Positions 1-49,150 are shown, counted from the first letter of the stretch. The stretch is 64,000 bases of DNA from Flaccisagitta enflata (GCA_965153355.1 OZ231126.1:32674001-32738000), one strand, 5' to 3'. Program-made: numbers and translations. The notes: generated from the letters alone by a model not told the origin.

Positions 1-33
1 TAGCCCAGGTTTCATTGTTCATGGGCGCTGATA

Positions 34-210
34 CAGTTGAACCCCGCTCCAAAGGACCCGCCACCAACAGAATTCCGCCTATAACAGATACAAATACATG
101 GTCCCTTCAAGTTGATTTCTTTTGTTTCCTTTGTTGACAATAACAGAAGTCCGCCTATAACAGAAGAAAACTGTTGGTCCCCTGAAATCCGTTAGAGCGG
201 GGTTCAACTG
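34..210. mobile_element. MITE, TA-flanked, 177 bp
   Basis: Terminal inverted repeats CAGTTGAACCCCGCTC (34-49) and GAGCGGGGTTCAACTG (195-210) are perfect complements. The element is flanked by TA on both sides (32-33 and 211-212). This is the signature of a non-autonomous Tc1/mariner/pogo-type element. A diverged relative of similar size lies at 31921-32109. No coding capacity is seen. Confidence 0.85.
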
Positions 211-612
211 TAGTTTTTTTTTTTGTTTTGCTGTAGATTGAATGATTGGATTAGGTTTTTGAATATCTGATGCACATAAAAAGCTGCAGAAGTTATCGCA
301 GTGAACTATTGAATGATGTGGGAGAAAGAGAAAAAGGCATGAAGCCGGAGTCAAAGTGGCGGTGAACTGAGGAGGCAGAGAGGGAACTGGGAACTGGTGG
401 AAAATATATCCATTGTTCCCGGTTTGAGCGGAAACTGGCATAAAGGCGTCCTCTTGCGTCGGGAGTCGGATTCTCGCCGCCTGGATTTCCTCTATCCTTC
501 CGGACTCTGGTACCTCCTCTTATTGTTTCTTTCCATTCACTTCTGACTCGGTCTGTTTTGTTCTTCTGTCTTGCTGATGGTCTTTCTAACTGTACATAGT
601 ATATCCCTTTTT
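211..612. other. no recognisable feature
   Basis: Unique-looking intergenic sequence. I see no gene, RNA gene or repeat here. Confidence 0.4.
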
Positions 613-690
613 AGTCACGTGCACGGGACTCTACACCTTGCCGTGTCGGTCGGTAGGTCGGTAGGTCGGTCGGTCGGTTGGTAGGTCACG
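613..690 (+). repeat. hairpin-plus-GTCG module, copy 1
   Basis: AGTCACGTGCACGGGACT folds into a short hairpin. It is followed by CTACACCTTGCCGTGTC and a GGTCGGTAGGTCGGTC tract. It belongs to a dispersed family, with further + copies near 24948, 32746, 45534, 52503, 55101 and 63792 and minus-strand copies near 9198, 14390, 48352 and 54860. No coding capacity. Confidence 0.65.
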
Positions 691-714
691 TTTTTAAAAT
701 TATGACTTTTTAAG

Positions 715-960
715 GTTTTTTAAGGTACTCTAGGGTATTTCTGGGTACTTTAGGGTACTTCAGGGTATTTTAGGGTACTTAAGTTATTTTAGGTACTTAA
801 GGTATTTTAGGGTACTTTCATATATTTTTGGGTACTTTTGGGTATTTTTATATTGTTGAGTATGTATGGGTATTTTTAGGTGTTTTTGGTATTTTTTAGT
901 ATATTCGAATATTTTGAGTATTTTTTGTATATCAGGTATTTTTAGGTATTTGTATTTTGT
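715..960. repeat. degenerate ~10-11 bp minisatellite (GGTAYTTTAG)
   Basis: The unit GGGTACTTTA / GGGTATTTTA is repeated about twenty times with drift and becomes less regular to the right. Confidence 0.7.
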
Positions 961-1690
961 CAACTTTGGACACTCGTTATTGGTTCAGAATATCTTTTTC
1001 AGATGATTTGAAAGTATAGAAGTTGTAGTATGTTATGTAGTAACGGTGGTCAAAAAAGTGACTAACAGATTTTTTTCAATAAGGTTGAAATTTTTTTATG
1101 AAATATTTTAAAAATAAAATAAAATGTATTTAAAAATTTATTTTTTTAGTTTTGTAAAACAGATAATTATATAAATACAAAAAAATAAAATGTTTGCATC
1201 AATCAGTTATAACATAAATAATCAGTGGTTTTTAAGAAACAAATATGTTTATTAGGTACTGTCTGAAATAGATACAATTATTTATAAGACTCCAAGCTTT
1301 TGTTCAAGAGATTTGGGTAAAAAAGAAATGGATGTTTTTTAGAAGTATCTTTTGTTTTGGTATATGTTTGTATTCTTATAATTTTTCTTAGATTTTTATT
1401 TAGTTTTTGAGTCGTACTTACATATAGATAGTAAATCTATAAAAAGATTTTAATTTTTTTAAAGAAAATTTTTGGTAAAAATCAAAGCGGTCCAAAATTA
1501 AAATCAGTTTATTGTAAATGATTCAAATGGGCTAAAAAATGCCAAAAATTATACACAATGAAAAAAATTTGCCCCTGCACCATATCTTAATTAGCAAAGA
1601 AAATTTTACCCTTAATATTTTTTTACAAAGATATGAGAAATGAAATACTTTTTTTTGGACCACCCATATGTTGTAGTAATGTGAATTTTC
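961..1690. other. AT-rich spacer, no gene seen
   Basis: Very AT-rich, with A and T runs. No ORF or conserved motif was recognised. Confidence 0.4.
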
Positions 1691-2560
1691 AGAGATAGCG
1701 TATAGCATGTAGGCATGGGTATGTAAGTATGTGGCAAGGGCATATGGCATGCATGGGCACGTGGCAGGGCATGTGAGTATGTATGGGCATGTGCAAGTAT
1801 GTGAGTAATAAAGATATAAGTAAGTATGTATATGGGTGGTATGTGGGCACAAAAGTATGTAAGTATGTAAGTATGGGCAATAAGTATGGGTGGTGTGAGT
1901 ATGTATGGGAGTATGTACATGATGTGGCATGTGGCATATGTATGGGTAAGTATGTGGCACAGCACATATGTGGCATGTGCAGTGTGGCATGGGTACGGGC
2001 ATGTGAGTATGTAGGTGCAGTATGGGGGCATGTATGGCATGTAAGTATGTACTATGTGGCATAAGTATGTGTGGTATGTATGTAGGTATATAAGTATGTA
2101 AGTATGTACATGTAGCATGTGTGCAAGTATGTAAATATGGGCAAGTATATAAGTATGTGAGTGTATGTAACAAGTAAGTATGTATATATGTATTTATGTA
2201 TGTATGTATGTGTGTATGGTGGTATGTAAGTGGGGCATGTGGCAAGTATAAAGTATGTGAGTATGTATGTGGGTATGTAAGTATGTGTGCAGGGCATGTG
2301 GGCATGTGGGTATGGGCATGTGGGGCATGTGGGTATGTAAGTATGTGGGAAGGTATGTGGGCATGTGGGCATGTAAGTGTTATGGTAAGTATGTATGTAT
2401 GTAAATATATATGTATGTATGTAAGTAAGTATGTATGTATGTACGTATGTATGTATGTAAGTAAGTATGTAAGTATGTATGTAGTATGTAAGTATGTAGT
2501 AAGTATGTAGTATGTTAAGTATGTAGTATCAAGTTATGTAGTTGTGTGTAGTATGAAGTT
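1690..2560. repeat. compound GTAT / GGCATG degenerate satellite
   Basis: About 870 bp of imperfect GTATG, GTAAGTATG and GGGCATGTG units. Long open frames on both strands (Tyr/Thr/His-rich or Tyr/Val-rich) are by-products of the 4-bp periodicity and are not genes. Confidence 0.85.
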
Positions 2561-2775
2561 GTGTAGTTTTGTGTAACTTAGCACGCGACTGTTGGCAAGT
2601 TGGGCTTGTTGTCTTTTCCTTTTGTTTCAATCGACCTGTCGCTCTGATACTTGTCTCAGATCGAGACTCTTAGTCTGATATTGATTAACTGCTGTCCCAC
2701 TGTCGGTCACCCTTTCTTTTTTGAGAGGCCACACCCCCTTCATCTCATCTCTTTGTCTCTTTTTGTCTGCTTAAT

Positions 2776-2786
2776 TTCTATCTTCG

Positions 2787-2843
<57 letters not shown>

Positions 2844-2866
2844 TCCTGTCTGTCTTCCTGTCTGTG

Positions 2867-2898
<32 letters not shown>

Positions 2899-3060
2899 CG
2901 CCTGTTTGTTTGTCTGTCTGTCTGTCTGTCTGTATATCTGTCTGTCAATGTCTTTCTGTTTATCTGTCTATCTGATCTCAGATGTATTTTTTGTCTGTCT
3001 GGCAACGTCTTTCGGTTATCTGTTTGTCTGTGTTTGTCTATCTGCCCTCTGATGTCTTTT
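2776..3060. repeat. (TCTG)n microsatellite
   Basis: A long TCTG tetranucleotide array decays toward the right into TCTA and TTTG variants. Reading frames through it give Ser-Val-Cys-Leu repeats and are artefacts. Confidence 0.95.
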
Positions 3061-3404
3061 CTCTCTTATCTATTCTTTTTTTTTCTCCATCTTTTCCTTG
3101 TTTTTTTGCGTCCTTTTTTTTCAATTTTGGATCTGCATTCTAATTGGCTTTCAATTTTTTCCACGCAATTAAAGGGATTCAGAGAGAATTTTCTCTCCGC
3201 GTAAAGTCCTTGATTCCGCGAATCCGTCTATCCGCTTTTCTGTCCACTTATCCTTCAAAGTTAATCACGTTATCTCTCTCTCTCTTTTTTTTCTTGCCAT
3301 TCAATGTCTGATCTTCTATTGACTTACTGTTGATCCACCATGTTCTCGCGCTTTCTACATTCCCTGTTCCTCTCTGTTCTCTTGTTCGTTCTTGTGTCTG
3401 TCTG

Positions 3405-3408
3405 CTCC

Positions 3409-3445
<37 letters not shown>

Positions 3446-3496
3446 CAGCCCGCATTCTACTCCCTTTCTGTCTGTCGCCTCCATCTTTCTGTCTGC

Positions 3497-3567
<71 letters not shown>
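3405..3567. repeat. (TCTG)n then (CT)n microsatellites
   Basis: A short TCTG array (about 3405-3445) is followed, after a unique stretch, by about 30 CT units (3503-3567). Confidence 0.95.
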
Positions 3568-3569
<2 letters not shown>

Positions 3570-3570
3570 T

Positions 3571-4843
3571 CTCTTTTTTCTTTTTCATTGATTCTCTAGA
3601 TCTAAGACGATGTACCCTCTCATGCAAAAATTTTCTAATTTTCTTCCATTTTTCCAAACAGTTTTCTGTCCCGGGATTGAAATGCTGCGGTATATTTGGG
3701 ACGGACGCGTTTTTTGGATAACCTAGTCGAAATTGTTTATCTATTTATATAAGAAAAAAAACCCTAACAAGCATATTTATCAATAACAACAAAGAACAGG
3801 AAACGACGTCGTTTTGCCAAGCATACCAACAACAATAACAACAACAACAGCAACAACCGCCAGCTCCAGTTACTTTTTTGTTTGTCTCCTTCCCAAAAAA
3901 ACTCGGCGCACGCGTACTCACGCCATATCCCGCCCCAAGCAAACGTGAAATCCACTCTTTCGTACTTGCGCGTGCGTGCGTGTGTGCGTGCGTCCACGTA
4001 TTATAGATAAATATAAATCAAATTACGCGCGCGTGTGGTTTCTCCCTTAAAATAATTTTTTTTCGGGACCGGCGGGCTGAATTTCACCTCGCGGCTTGCC
4101 CCTCCTCCTCTTCCAGCCATTTACTCTCCGCTGCCACACCGTCTTTATTTTGTTTTTATTCCTTTCTCCTCGGTTTTAAAATTAAAAATACGGATTAAAA
4201 AGACGAAAAGTAAAAAAGAATTAAACAATATCTTTTCCCTTCCAAATTCTGGGTTGCTCTCTCTAACACCTTCCCGCTGCCATTTAATAGGATCTCTTAA
4301 ATAGACAAACGAAAAGAAAAAAAGAAAAAAAAAACAGCAACGAAGGAATGTTGTTTTGTAATTCTTCATTCCGTCGCCTCCTTCTCAGCTTCAGTAGCTC
4401 CTTTTATTCTCCTCCTCCTCCTCCTCCTCCTCTCCTTCTCCTCCTCTAACTCACCATAAACTCGTCCTTCTATTGTTTGTGTACATTGCCACCGCCGCTT
4501 CGCCCCGTGAAACACGCGCGCGCGCCATCTTTCTTTTGCAATTTTCCATATTTTCCCTTCAGTTTCCGTTTTAAAACATTTTTATCGTTTTGTTCTTTTT
4601 TTTTTCTTTTAACTTAAATTTTCCACGAAGAAAAAAAAAGGGTAATCATTTCCATAACAAAGACCGGCAACAACCAAGTACCTACTATTCTAAATAGAAG
4701 AATCATCACCAACAAAGACAACAACAATCAGATTGTCAGCATCGTTTCGACGTCTTCGATTCGTCCCCAATAAAGCGCCTCTTCACCGTAAGCCATCGAA
4801 GCGTTTACAACTGCAAATCTCTTCTTTTATCACTTCTATTACA
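3571..4843 (+). promoter_or_regulatory. presumptive promoter / 5' UTR region of the cadherin gene
   Basis: This is the stretch just upstream of the first supported coding exon. It is richer in CpG than its surroundings, with GCGTGCGTGCGT at about 3969, GCGCGCGTG at 4027 and CGCGCGCGCG at 4514. A CTC-triplet run lies at about 4412-4445, and AT-rich TATA-like sequence (ATAAATATAAAT) near 4006. The position suggests promoter and leader. No start site can be fixed, and a further upstream non-coding exon is possible. Confidence 0.3.
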
Positions 4844-41082
<36,239 letters not shown>

Positions 41083-41522
41083 GTAAGTCAGAACAATAAA
41101 TCAACTTATGTAGAAGCAAACAAACAAATGAACAAATGAAACAGACAATATAACAAACAAACCATAGAACAAACAATGAAGCACACAAACATACTCTTCT
41201 CGGCTTGGAAATCAAATCTAGATTTATCAAGTGTTAAAAAGAGATGAATTCCGTTGCTCTTCTCGTTCTTTCTACTATGAAAAATGTATTTCTTCTTTGA
41301 TACAAACCTTGGTGCTCGTCGCAATGTTTTTTCTCCCTCGTCTGAAATCCTTTATCAGTTGTCAGCGGGGTTTTTTTTCTCGCGTTGCGAGTACAACCAC
41401 TTGAAGTTATTTATAGAATGTCTAGTCGACTTTACACTGGCAGATAAGAGGAAATCAGCAACACTAGTCTAGGCTTTGTCGGAGTGTCCATCCGTCTGAA
41501 AGATTTCTTTCTAAATTTGTCC

Positions 41523-41616
<94 letters not shown>

Positions 41617-41641
41617 TTATCTATATATGTATCTATCTATG

Positions 41642-41693
<52 letters not shown>

Positions 41694-41747
41694 GATTTAT
41701 ATAATTATCTATCTTTCAAACCATCCAACTGTCCGTCTTTCATCACC

Positions 41748-41826
<79 letters not shown>
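41523..41826. repeat. (TATC)n then (CT)n microsatellites
   Basis: CTAT tetranucleotide array with occasional TTTA or TGTA variants (about 41523-41695), a linker, then (CT)n (41753-41826). Confidence 0.97.
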
Positions 41827-41830
<4 letters not shown>

Positions 41831-42209
41831 CTTCGTCAATGTAAACGGGATAATTGACTTGGCAAATTACTTCCTCAGCCCCATTTACAAAAACAAACTT
41901 TATTCTCAACAGTTAGCGAGGAAATCAGACTGAGAAAATGAAACTATATGTTGACATAGAACGTTTTCTCCTAATCATGAGTATGTCATCACAAGTTTCA
42001 AAAGCCATATCGTTTCGCGGCGTCGCCAAGAAGAGAGCCTGACAGCAAAAAGACCTTTTTTTCTTTTGTTTTCTTCTTACGTAGCGAGTTATCGCCTTCT
42101 TCCGCCCTTCTTCCGCCCTCTTCCGGCCACATGGCAAATAAAAATGTTGCTGAGTTGCGCTTTTGTCGAAAACAAAGAGTCTTCAGGCGCGGGAGGGACA
42201 TGAAAGAAT

Positions 42210-42417
<208 letters not shown>

Positions 42418-42526
42418 AAGGAATAAAGAGAGAGAGAGATAAAGAATGAATAGTCGCAAAAGCGTTACATGGTCAGCGGTACCCGATGCCCCTAAGTTAG
42501 TGTATGTGGGAATGAGATTATGAGAA

Positions 42527-43010
42527 GGGCAGCGGCCCCGGAGGGGCCGATGACCTATGATTCCACATAGGACGATTTTCTCTGGTTTGAGAAGCTGGGT
42601 TGGAGGGCTGAGAGGCCTGATTTAGGGTCTGAAAGGCCTTATTTGGGTCTGAGGGGTCTAATTTGGGGTCTGAAAAGCCTGACATAGGGTCTGAGGCCTG
42701 ATTTGGATCTGAGAGGCCCAATTTGGGATCTGAGAAGCCTGATCTGGGGTCTGGGAGGCCTGATTTGGGGTGTGGGAGGCCTGATTTGGGGTCTGAGAGG
42801 CCTGATTTGGGGTCTGGGAGGCCTGATTTGAAGGCTGGGGAGCCTGATTTGGGGTCAGAAAGGTCTGATTTGGAGTCAAAAAGGCCTGATTTGGGGTCTG
42901 AGAGACTTTATTTGAGGCTTGGGGGGGGACGGACGGACGGACGGACGGAAACCGGAGAAAATTGCCCTATGTGGAATCATAGGTCATCGGCCCCTCCGGG
43001 GCCGCTGCCC
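42527..43010. mobile_element. fold-back element, second subfamily, with 20-bp minisatellite
   Basis: Arms start GGGCAGCGGCCCCGGAGGGG and end CCCCTCCGGGGCCGCTGCCC. Both carry the hairpin CCTATGATTCCACATAGG. The core is ~20-bp units AGGCCTGATTTGGGGTCTGA (about 15). The right arm carries a G run and (GGAC)n. Architecture and first 13 bases equal those of the elements at 20640 and 22191, but inner arm and core sequences differ. No one-sided tail is seen here. Confidence 0.85.
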
Positions 43011-43025
43011 AAAAAGAGGATATAA

Positions 43026-43408
43026 ACAGTCTATGGACAAAACGAGGAGAGTAGATTTTGCTGATCACCGGTACGATGCTTAGGCGTAGTTTATTTTAAA
43101 ATGTAGGTTTGTAATTACCTCATAGAAAATGACTGAGGACTGAAAGAAACTAATGCAAGAATGATTACTACAGGTAGTAATCGTTCTTCCATTAGTTTCT
43201 TTCAGTCCTAAGTAATTTTCTACGAGGTGATTACAAACCTACATTTTGAACGATTACTACAGGTAGTAATTGTTCTTCCATTAGTTTCACTCAGTCCTTA
43301 GTAATTTTCTATGAGGTAATTACAAACCTAAATTTTAGAATTAACTTCGCCTAAGCATCATACCGGTGATCAGCAAAATCTACTCTCCTCGTTTTTTCCA
43401 TAGACTGT
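43026..43408. mobile_element. palindromic MITE with duplicated inner arm
   Basis: The ends ACAGTCTATGG and CCATAGACTGT are complementary, with arms of about 150 bp (AAATCTACTCTCCTCG, CACCGGTATGATGCTTAGGCG in both orientations). The right arm contains a second copy of the ~110-bp segment around TTCCATTAGTTTC. It lies immediately after the fold-back element. Confidence 0.85.
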
Positions 43409-43521
43409 AAAGATGATTATATTGATAGTTGAGTTGGTCTCAGAACTGACTTTTATAAGTCGGAATGGTTTGAAGAGGAGCAAACAGACGTAAAGTTAGC
43501 CCTGAGGATATGGAACTAGGA

Positions 43522-43526
<5 letters not shown>

Positions 43527-43604
<78 letters not shown>
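43527..43604. repeat. (GA)n microsatellite
   Basis: About 38 GA units. Confidence 0.96.
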
Positions 43605-43606
<2 letters not shown>

Positions 43607-45533
43607 AAGAGCAAGGGAAGAAGGGACGAGTTTCTTCTTATGAAAGTTGGACAACGTAACTACTTAAACCCAAACTAGCTTAAGGATGAAAGCCTTTGGA
43701 GCTTTCAATGGTGTTTAATCCGGACCCATCACAACTATCCTTAATGATTTCAAAAACATATATCTGAGATTATACCATAGAACTTTTTGATGGAAATTCC
43801 CATCAGTAAGAAAATTATATGATTTTCCGCTATTTGTGTAATGTGCTGGTGACAAGAAAGAGTACCAGATGAGTGTGCTGAATCGTGTCCCTCGATCCCT
43901 CACACATATCTGATCTTCCCATTGTAAAAAGCTCATGACACCCCCAACTTCCAATCAGTAATTTTCCCACCAAATAGAAAATCCCATCAAATCACTCCAT
44001 GTCAACCCAAAACTCTAAAATAAGCAGCAGTTATACTGAGATTTAGGACCAATAATTACCAAAGGATAATTATATTACCAAAGGCAACATTGTCAGAAAA
44101 ACATACCCTTAGAGGTAAGAATCGAGGATCAACCATAAAGGGACCGCCGGCATTATATCCGATTTGCATATTTCAATCCAGAATCGAAAAGTTATTGGAT
44201 GAGACTGCTGCGTTAGCCGCTATTTAAAAAAAATTCTGTAAGTTGCAGAAAGTGTGAAAAAAGAAAATGATGTACAGGTAGTCGAGGTTAACAACGAGTT
44301 TCAATCAAATTTTATTGTAGAAGAGTCTGTGACGGTAAAGTTGAAAAAGATAAGGAAGCATAGAATAAATTCTTTCATAACCAGTAAATATCGTCATCCT
44401 ATGGTACGACAGTAACAAGAAGCTAAACCCTACTTTTTATAATGGCGCTCCCGGCAACATTATCGCCGCCATGGGAGCGCCTTCGCTGTGAAGTTGATAC
44501 GGGTGAGGGTCCGTTTGACGCATCCACATTAGTGGTCAACGGTAGCTCTAACCGAGAGTCATTAACCGTGTAGGTTGGCGTAGTATGTTAGTTCTTGAGT
44601 TTAGCTATTGCTTTTCCCAGAGGAAAGTGAAAGAGTAAGAGAGACAGCGACAGAGAGACAGTTCTCGACAGAACATGAAATCCTTTGACAGAGGGAAACA
44701 TTGGAGAGCGCGCGTTCAGAGAGCAACCAAGATGAATGAAAGGCTGAATTACTAACGTGGGCAGAAAAGGCAAGAAAGGAAAAGTGAAGACGTGTGAGAG
44801 AGGAACCCCCCGTTGCATTTCACAAGTTCACAACAGTCTGAATTGGATAAAAATGACGCAAAGAAAGAGTGAAGAAGCGTACCCTTAATCGATTTTCATG
44901 TTGTATCAACTCAACAATGAAGACTGTTGACGCACCAGGAAAATACAATGGGAGTTCATGCACTCAATATTCCACTGACTCCTTTATGATTCATCACTGA
45001 ATGAGTTGATGAGTAAGGAGGTCTTAATGAATAAAATGATCCCATCAATATTCAACAACCTCGACGCACCATGCACTTGCTTGCTCAACATGCAACAACC
45101 CCGTCGCGAATGGCATCTTAAATGCTAGCTGAAGCCATGTATGCACTATGCACGTGCTTGTTCAGGAGCCGATTGGTCCCACGTAAGTGATTATGAATAA
45201 AGTGATCCCAATTCCCAACAACCCCACCGAGAATCTCCGGTGATGATTCAAGCGGAAAAAGAGAGCAAACGCAAATTTGTTTTCTTCTCTCTTTTTCTTT
45301 TCTCGCCAAATCGAATTCTGCCTACGAGTTACGATGACGTCTTAGACTTTTCCCTTCTCCAATTATTTTTGTGATTGCGTCGTAGTCTTTTCCCCCTAGT
45401 CAATTTTGCCCGCAAGAAAATTGTTTTAATCTATTTCCATTATGTCTTACTGTGTTCGTTTTATTTCTTTCTTTCTTTCTCTCTGTCTGTCTGTCTTTCT
45501 TTCTCTCTTTCTTTATTTATTTCTTTATTTTCA
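43605..45533. other. no recognisable gene or repeat family
   Basis: A short inverted repeat GGCGCTCCC/GGGAGCGCC lies at about 44445-44480. Small open frames of under 90 codons show no motif. Confidence 0.4.
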
Positions 45534-45605
45534 AGTTCCGGACACGCAACTAAGAGGCTTTGTCCGTTCGTCGGTCCGTCCGTCGGTCTATATGTCAGTC
45601 CGCCC
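45534..45605 (+). repeat. hairpin-plus-GTCC module
   Basis: AGTTCCGGACACGCAACT hairpin, then AAGAGGCTTTGTC and CGTTCGTCGGTCCGTCCGTC. The spacer is identical to the copy at 24948 over AAGAGGCTTTGTC. Confidence 0.75.
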
Positions 45606-46635
45606 ATGATGATCGAGTCAAAGAGTGGAAAAACAAGCATTTAAGGTTTGATTTCGGATGTGTGTGGGTGGCAGGTGGGGGTTGGGGTGTGGATGGGGGT
45701 TGGATGCCCCTGCCCACCCGTCCGCAATGATATTGTGACCCCGCGTCACTTGGTTTTTTTTTTTGCCGATCGATATAGTATACTATTGGTCTCTTTTACC
45801 CCTGAATTTTTACACAAAAGAAATAACACCCCTCACATAATTAAACGAACTGGCAAAATGATCGAAATTGACAGAAATAATGCATTCAGTGGGCTGAAAT
45901 TTGACTCAGATGGAGCTAAAACATAGTACTTTCGCAAATCGGGGCAAAGTTGTGTGCCCGGGAAAGTGCGTGGCTCTGGGAAAGGGTTATGCCAAAAATC
46001 CAGTGAAGGATTTTGACCGATTTTGACGAGGAAACTTTTGATGATGAGACAACATAAACCTCCTTAAAATTTACCATGAACAAGGCAAGGAAACATCAAT
46101 TTTCAGGTTCTTGTATCACTAACAGACAAAAATGAGTCGACAGCACCAAGATACAGTCAGTGGCAGCTGCTGATAATATCGAAGCCCCTTGTCAAAAAGA
46201 ACTGTTTTTGCCATATATTTGAAGCTAAACTAAACCTAAAATTTGCATGATATCGTTTGATGACGCTATTTAGAGCTGTTGGATGAAATGATTTGATTTT
46301 TTTTGGGTGGAACCCTCATGGAAATAACATTTTTTGAAAATATCATTAACCTGGACTCCTGTATTAGACTTGAAAAACGCAATTATGGGCATGTTCGGAT
46401 CCCAGTTCGCCTAATTTTGTGAGAAGTGTTAGATAAGAGGTTTTGAATGGTTCTTTTGAAAGGTTTTAAAAGTAGGGCAGGACGATAATGAATGAATCAG
46501 GGAAGCCAAACCGTCTTGAAAGGTTTGACGCTGAAAAAAGTCTGTTGACTCTCCGACGGTGAAAAACACATTTCAAGTTTTAAACTGCCAACAAATTGAA
46601 TTTCATTTTGGAGCGCGCGTGGCAAAGTGGCCGCG
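45606..46635. other. nothing recognised
   Basis: No gene or repeat seen. Confidence 0.4.
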
Positions 46636-46850
46636 ACTCTTGTGGTGATCCGGTGGACGTGGTGTGGGTGCGGTGTGGGCGCGGTGTGGGTGGATGCGTT
46701 GTAGGTGCGGTGTGGACGCGGTGTGGACGCGGTGTGGACGCGGTGTGGACGTGGTGTGGACGCGGTGTGGACGCGGTGTGTGTGCAATGTGGACGCGGTG
46801 AAGACGCGGTGTGGGTGCGGTGTGGGCCCGGTGTTGGCGCGCTTATGCGG
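46636..46850. repeat. 11-bp minisatellite GCGGTGTGGAC
   Basis: About 18 imperfect units. A looser TTGTGGCAA-based repeat follows at about 47190-47390. Confidence 0.88.
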
Positions 46851-47504
46851 ATTACGAAGACGGTGGAAATAACGACGGCTCTGACAAAGATAGATGTTGA
46901 CGGAGTTAAAGTTCTCATTTGCAGTTGATTTGGGCGTTCTCGTGTGTAGTGACTATGGTGAGTGCGTGTTACGAAGGGCTCGTATTTGGTTATAGCATGG
47001 GTCTGGATAGTCGTGGCAATTGTGGCATCTTTAGCGTTATAGCTGTGGTAATTCTTTTCTGACATCTCGAGCGGTGGGTTTAACAATTGCGACGATTGCG
47101 GCGAAAATGGCATTATTGAAGTCGGTTGTGAACTGTGAATGATGTGCTATTTGTAGAGTTTGTGTCAAATTACTCGTGCAGATTGTCAGAGTCAGGAGCT
47201 GTGGAAATTGTGGAAATCGTGGTCTGTGGTGTCTGAAGCTTTGTCGTGGGTTTTGCCAGTTGTGCCGTGGATTGGAGCAGTTGTGGCAATTGTGGCGTGA
47301 GTTGTGGCAATTTTAAGCGTCGGTTGTAGCAGTTGTGGCAATTGTGGCATGGGTTGTGGAAGTTGTAGCAATTGTGGTGTAACCTATGGCGTTGTTTTTT
47401 CCGTGAATCGAAATGTCGACGGCGAAAGGAAAAACGATTTCGTATGCGCCGACTGTTGGATTTCTCATTATTCCGTTGGAAATAGAATGGAGTAGACGCG
47501 CTAC

Positions 47505-47851
<347 letters not shown>

Positions 47852-48264
47852 AACTCGAAAATGGGGAACAGAGATTGAAGAAGAGATAGACAATTGAGCG
47901 AGCGGACAAAAATGAGACAGACTAGAAAATACCGGTGGAAAGTAAAAATGGAAGAGACAGACGAGACAACGATAGTGAGACCAAAAACGAACAGAGAGAG
48001 AAAGCGGGAACATTTTTTTGGCTCATGTTTCTGGTTTGCCTTTTCGACCAAAGACCCAAATCCATCTTAATCAAATTCACTTTTACACTTTCGCTCCTTT
48101 TTTTCCTTTTTTTCCTTTCTTTCTGAATCTTCTTTTTCATCTCCTACAAAGTGTTCTTTTCTTTTTGCCAGCGGCTTTGTCATAGAAGACGACCTCTGAA
48201 AAACTTGAGGAGGTTCATTTTTAAAAAACAAGGCCAAGTAGGCCAATAAGGTGCGACGTGTGGA

Positions 48265-48352
48265 TCGTCGAACGAATGCGTTACAGACAGACCGACAAAC
48301 CGACCAACCGACCGACGGACAGAGCCAGTTATACAGGTGCTTTGTCGCACCT
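48265..48352 (-). repeat. hairpin module, minus-strand copy
   Basis: On the minus strand: AGGTGCGACAAAGCACCT hairpin, spacer GTATAACTGGCTCTGTC, then CGTCGGTCGGTTGGTCGG. Further along, GTCGCACCTTATT (complement of 48245-48258) is inverted relative to the hairpin, so the full unit may have inverted ends, like the insert at 24948-25245. Confidence 0.7.
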
Positions 48353-48771
48353 AAAAATTATTCCAAATGAAACAATCTCTTATCATTAAAAAACAAAAAC
48401 AAATTATCCACGCTGAGCATTTTGGTCATGAAAGGATTTTCCATGCCCAAAATTATCAATATCCACTACCAGTCTATATTATCAATTGAATGTCATATGG
48501 GGTTGGACTTCTCAGTTCTCACTCCGCTATCTGTACTGTAAATCTTGAATTAAAGCAAAAACTCATCATGCGATTTTGAGTGTACATGACTTGCTATGAG
48601 TAATTGTGTAATGGATACATGTGTCATAAGCATTGCTTTGGTTGCTCAAAACCAAAACACGGTAGAAAGATTGGCATACAGGCGGCTTATTAGGAATTGA
48701 CTAGATTCACGAGCGAGAGACGCGTTTGTGAGTCTCTTAGACCTTGTTATCTTTTTTGCACTGGCAGAGAA
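48353..48771. other. nothing recognised
   Basis: No gene or repeat seen. Confidence 0.4.
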
Positions 48772-49150
48772 GGACCTTGTTATCTTTGTGCACTGCCAGA
48801 GAAGGACCTTGCTATCTTTGTGCACTGCCAGAGAAGGACCTTGTTATCTTTGCGCAGTGCCAGAGAAGGACCTTATTATCTTTGTGCACTGCCAGAGAAG
48901 GACCTTGTTATCTTTGTGCACTGCCAGTGAAGGACCTTATTATCTTTGTGCACTGCCAAAGAAGGACCTTGTTATCTTTGTGCACTGCCAGAGAAGGACC
49001 ATATTATCTTTTTGCACTGCCAGAGAAGGACCTTGTTATCTTTGTGCACTGCCAGAGAATGACCTTGTTATCTTTGTGCACTGCCAGAAAAGGACCTTGT
49101 TATCTTTATGCACTGCCAGAGAAGGACCTAGCTATCTTTGTGCACCGGCA
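48772..49150. repeat. 32-bp minisatellite, ~12 copies
   Basis: The unit GAGAAGGACCTTGTTATCTT plus TGTGCACTGCCA repeats with few changes. Since 32 is not a multiple of three and no frame has a stop, all three + frames stay open and give the same peptides in rotation. Not a gene. Confidence 0.93.

Noticed and set aside
1532-2510. Long Tyr/Thr/His-rich and Tyr/Val-rich open frames on both strands
   Set aside because: They follow the GTAT tetranucleotide periodicity exactly and have no unique sequence.
43715-43954. 79-codon minus-strand frame
   Set aside because: No recognisable motif and no sign of splice sites or coding bias; length compatible with chance.
44445-44480. Inverted repeat GGCGCTCCC/GGGAGCGCC as a terminator or MITE
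   Set aside because: Too short, with no U-tract, target duplication or second copy in the window.
48772-49150. Possible CRISPR array
   Set aside because: The 32-bp units are directly adjacent with no unique spacers, and the genome is eukaryotic.
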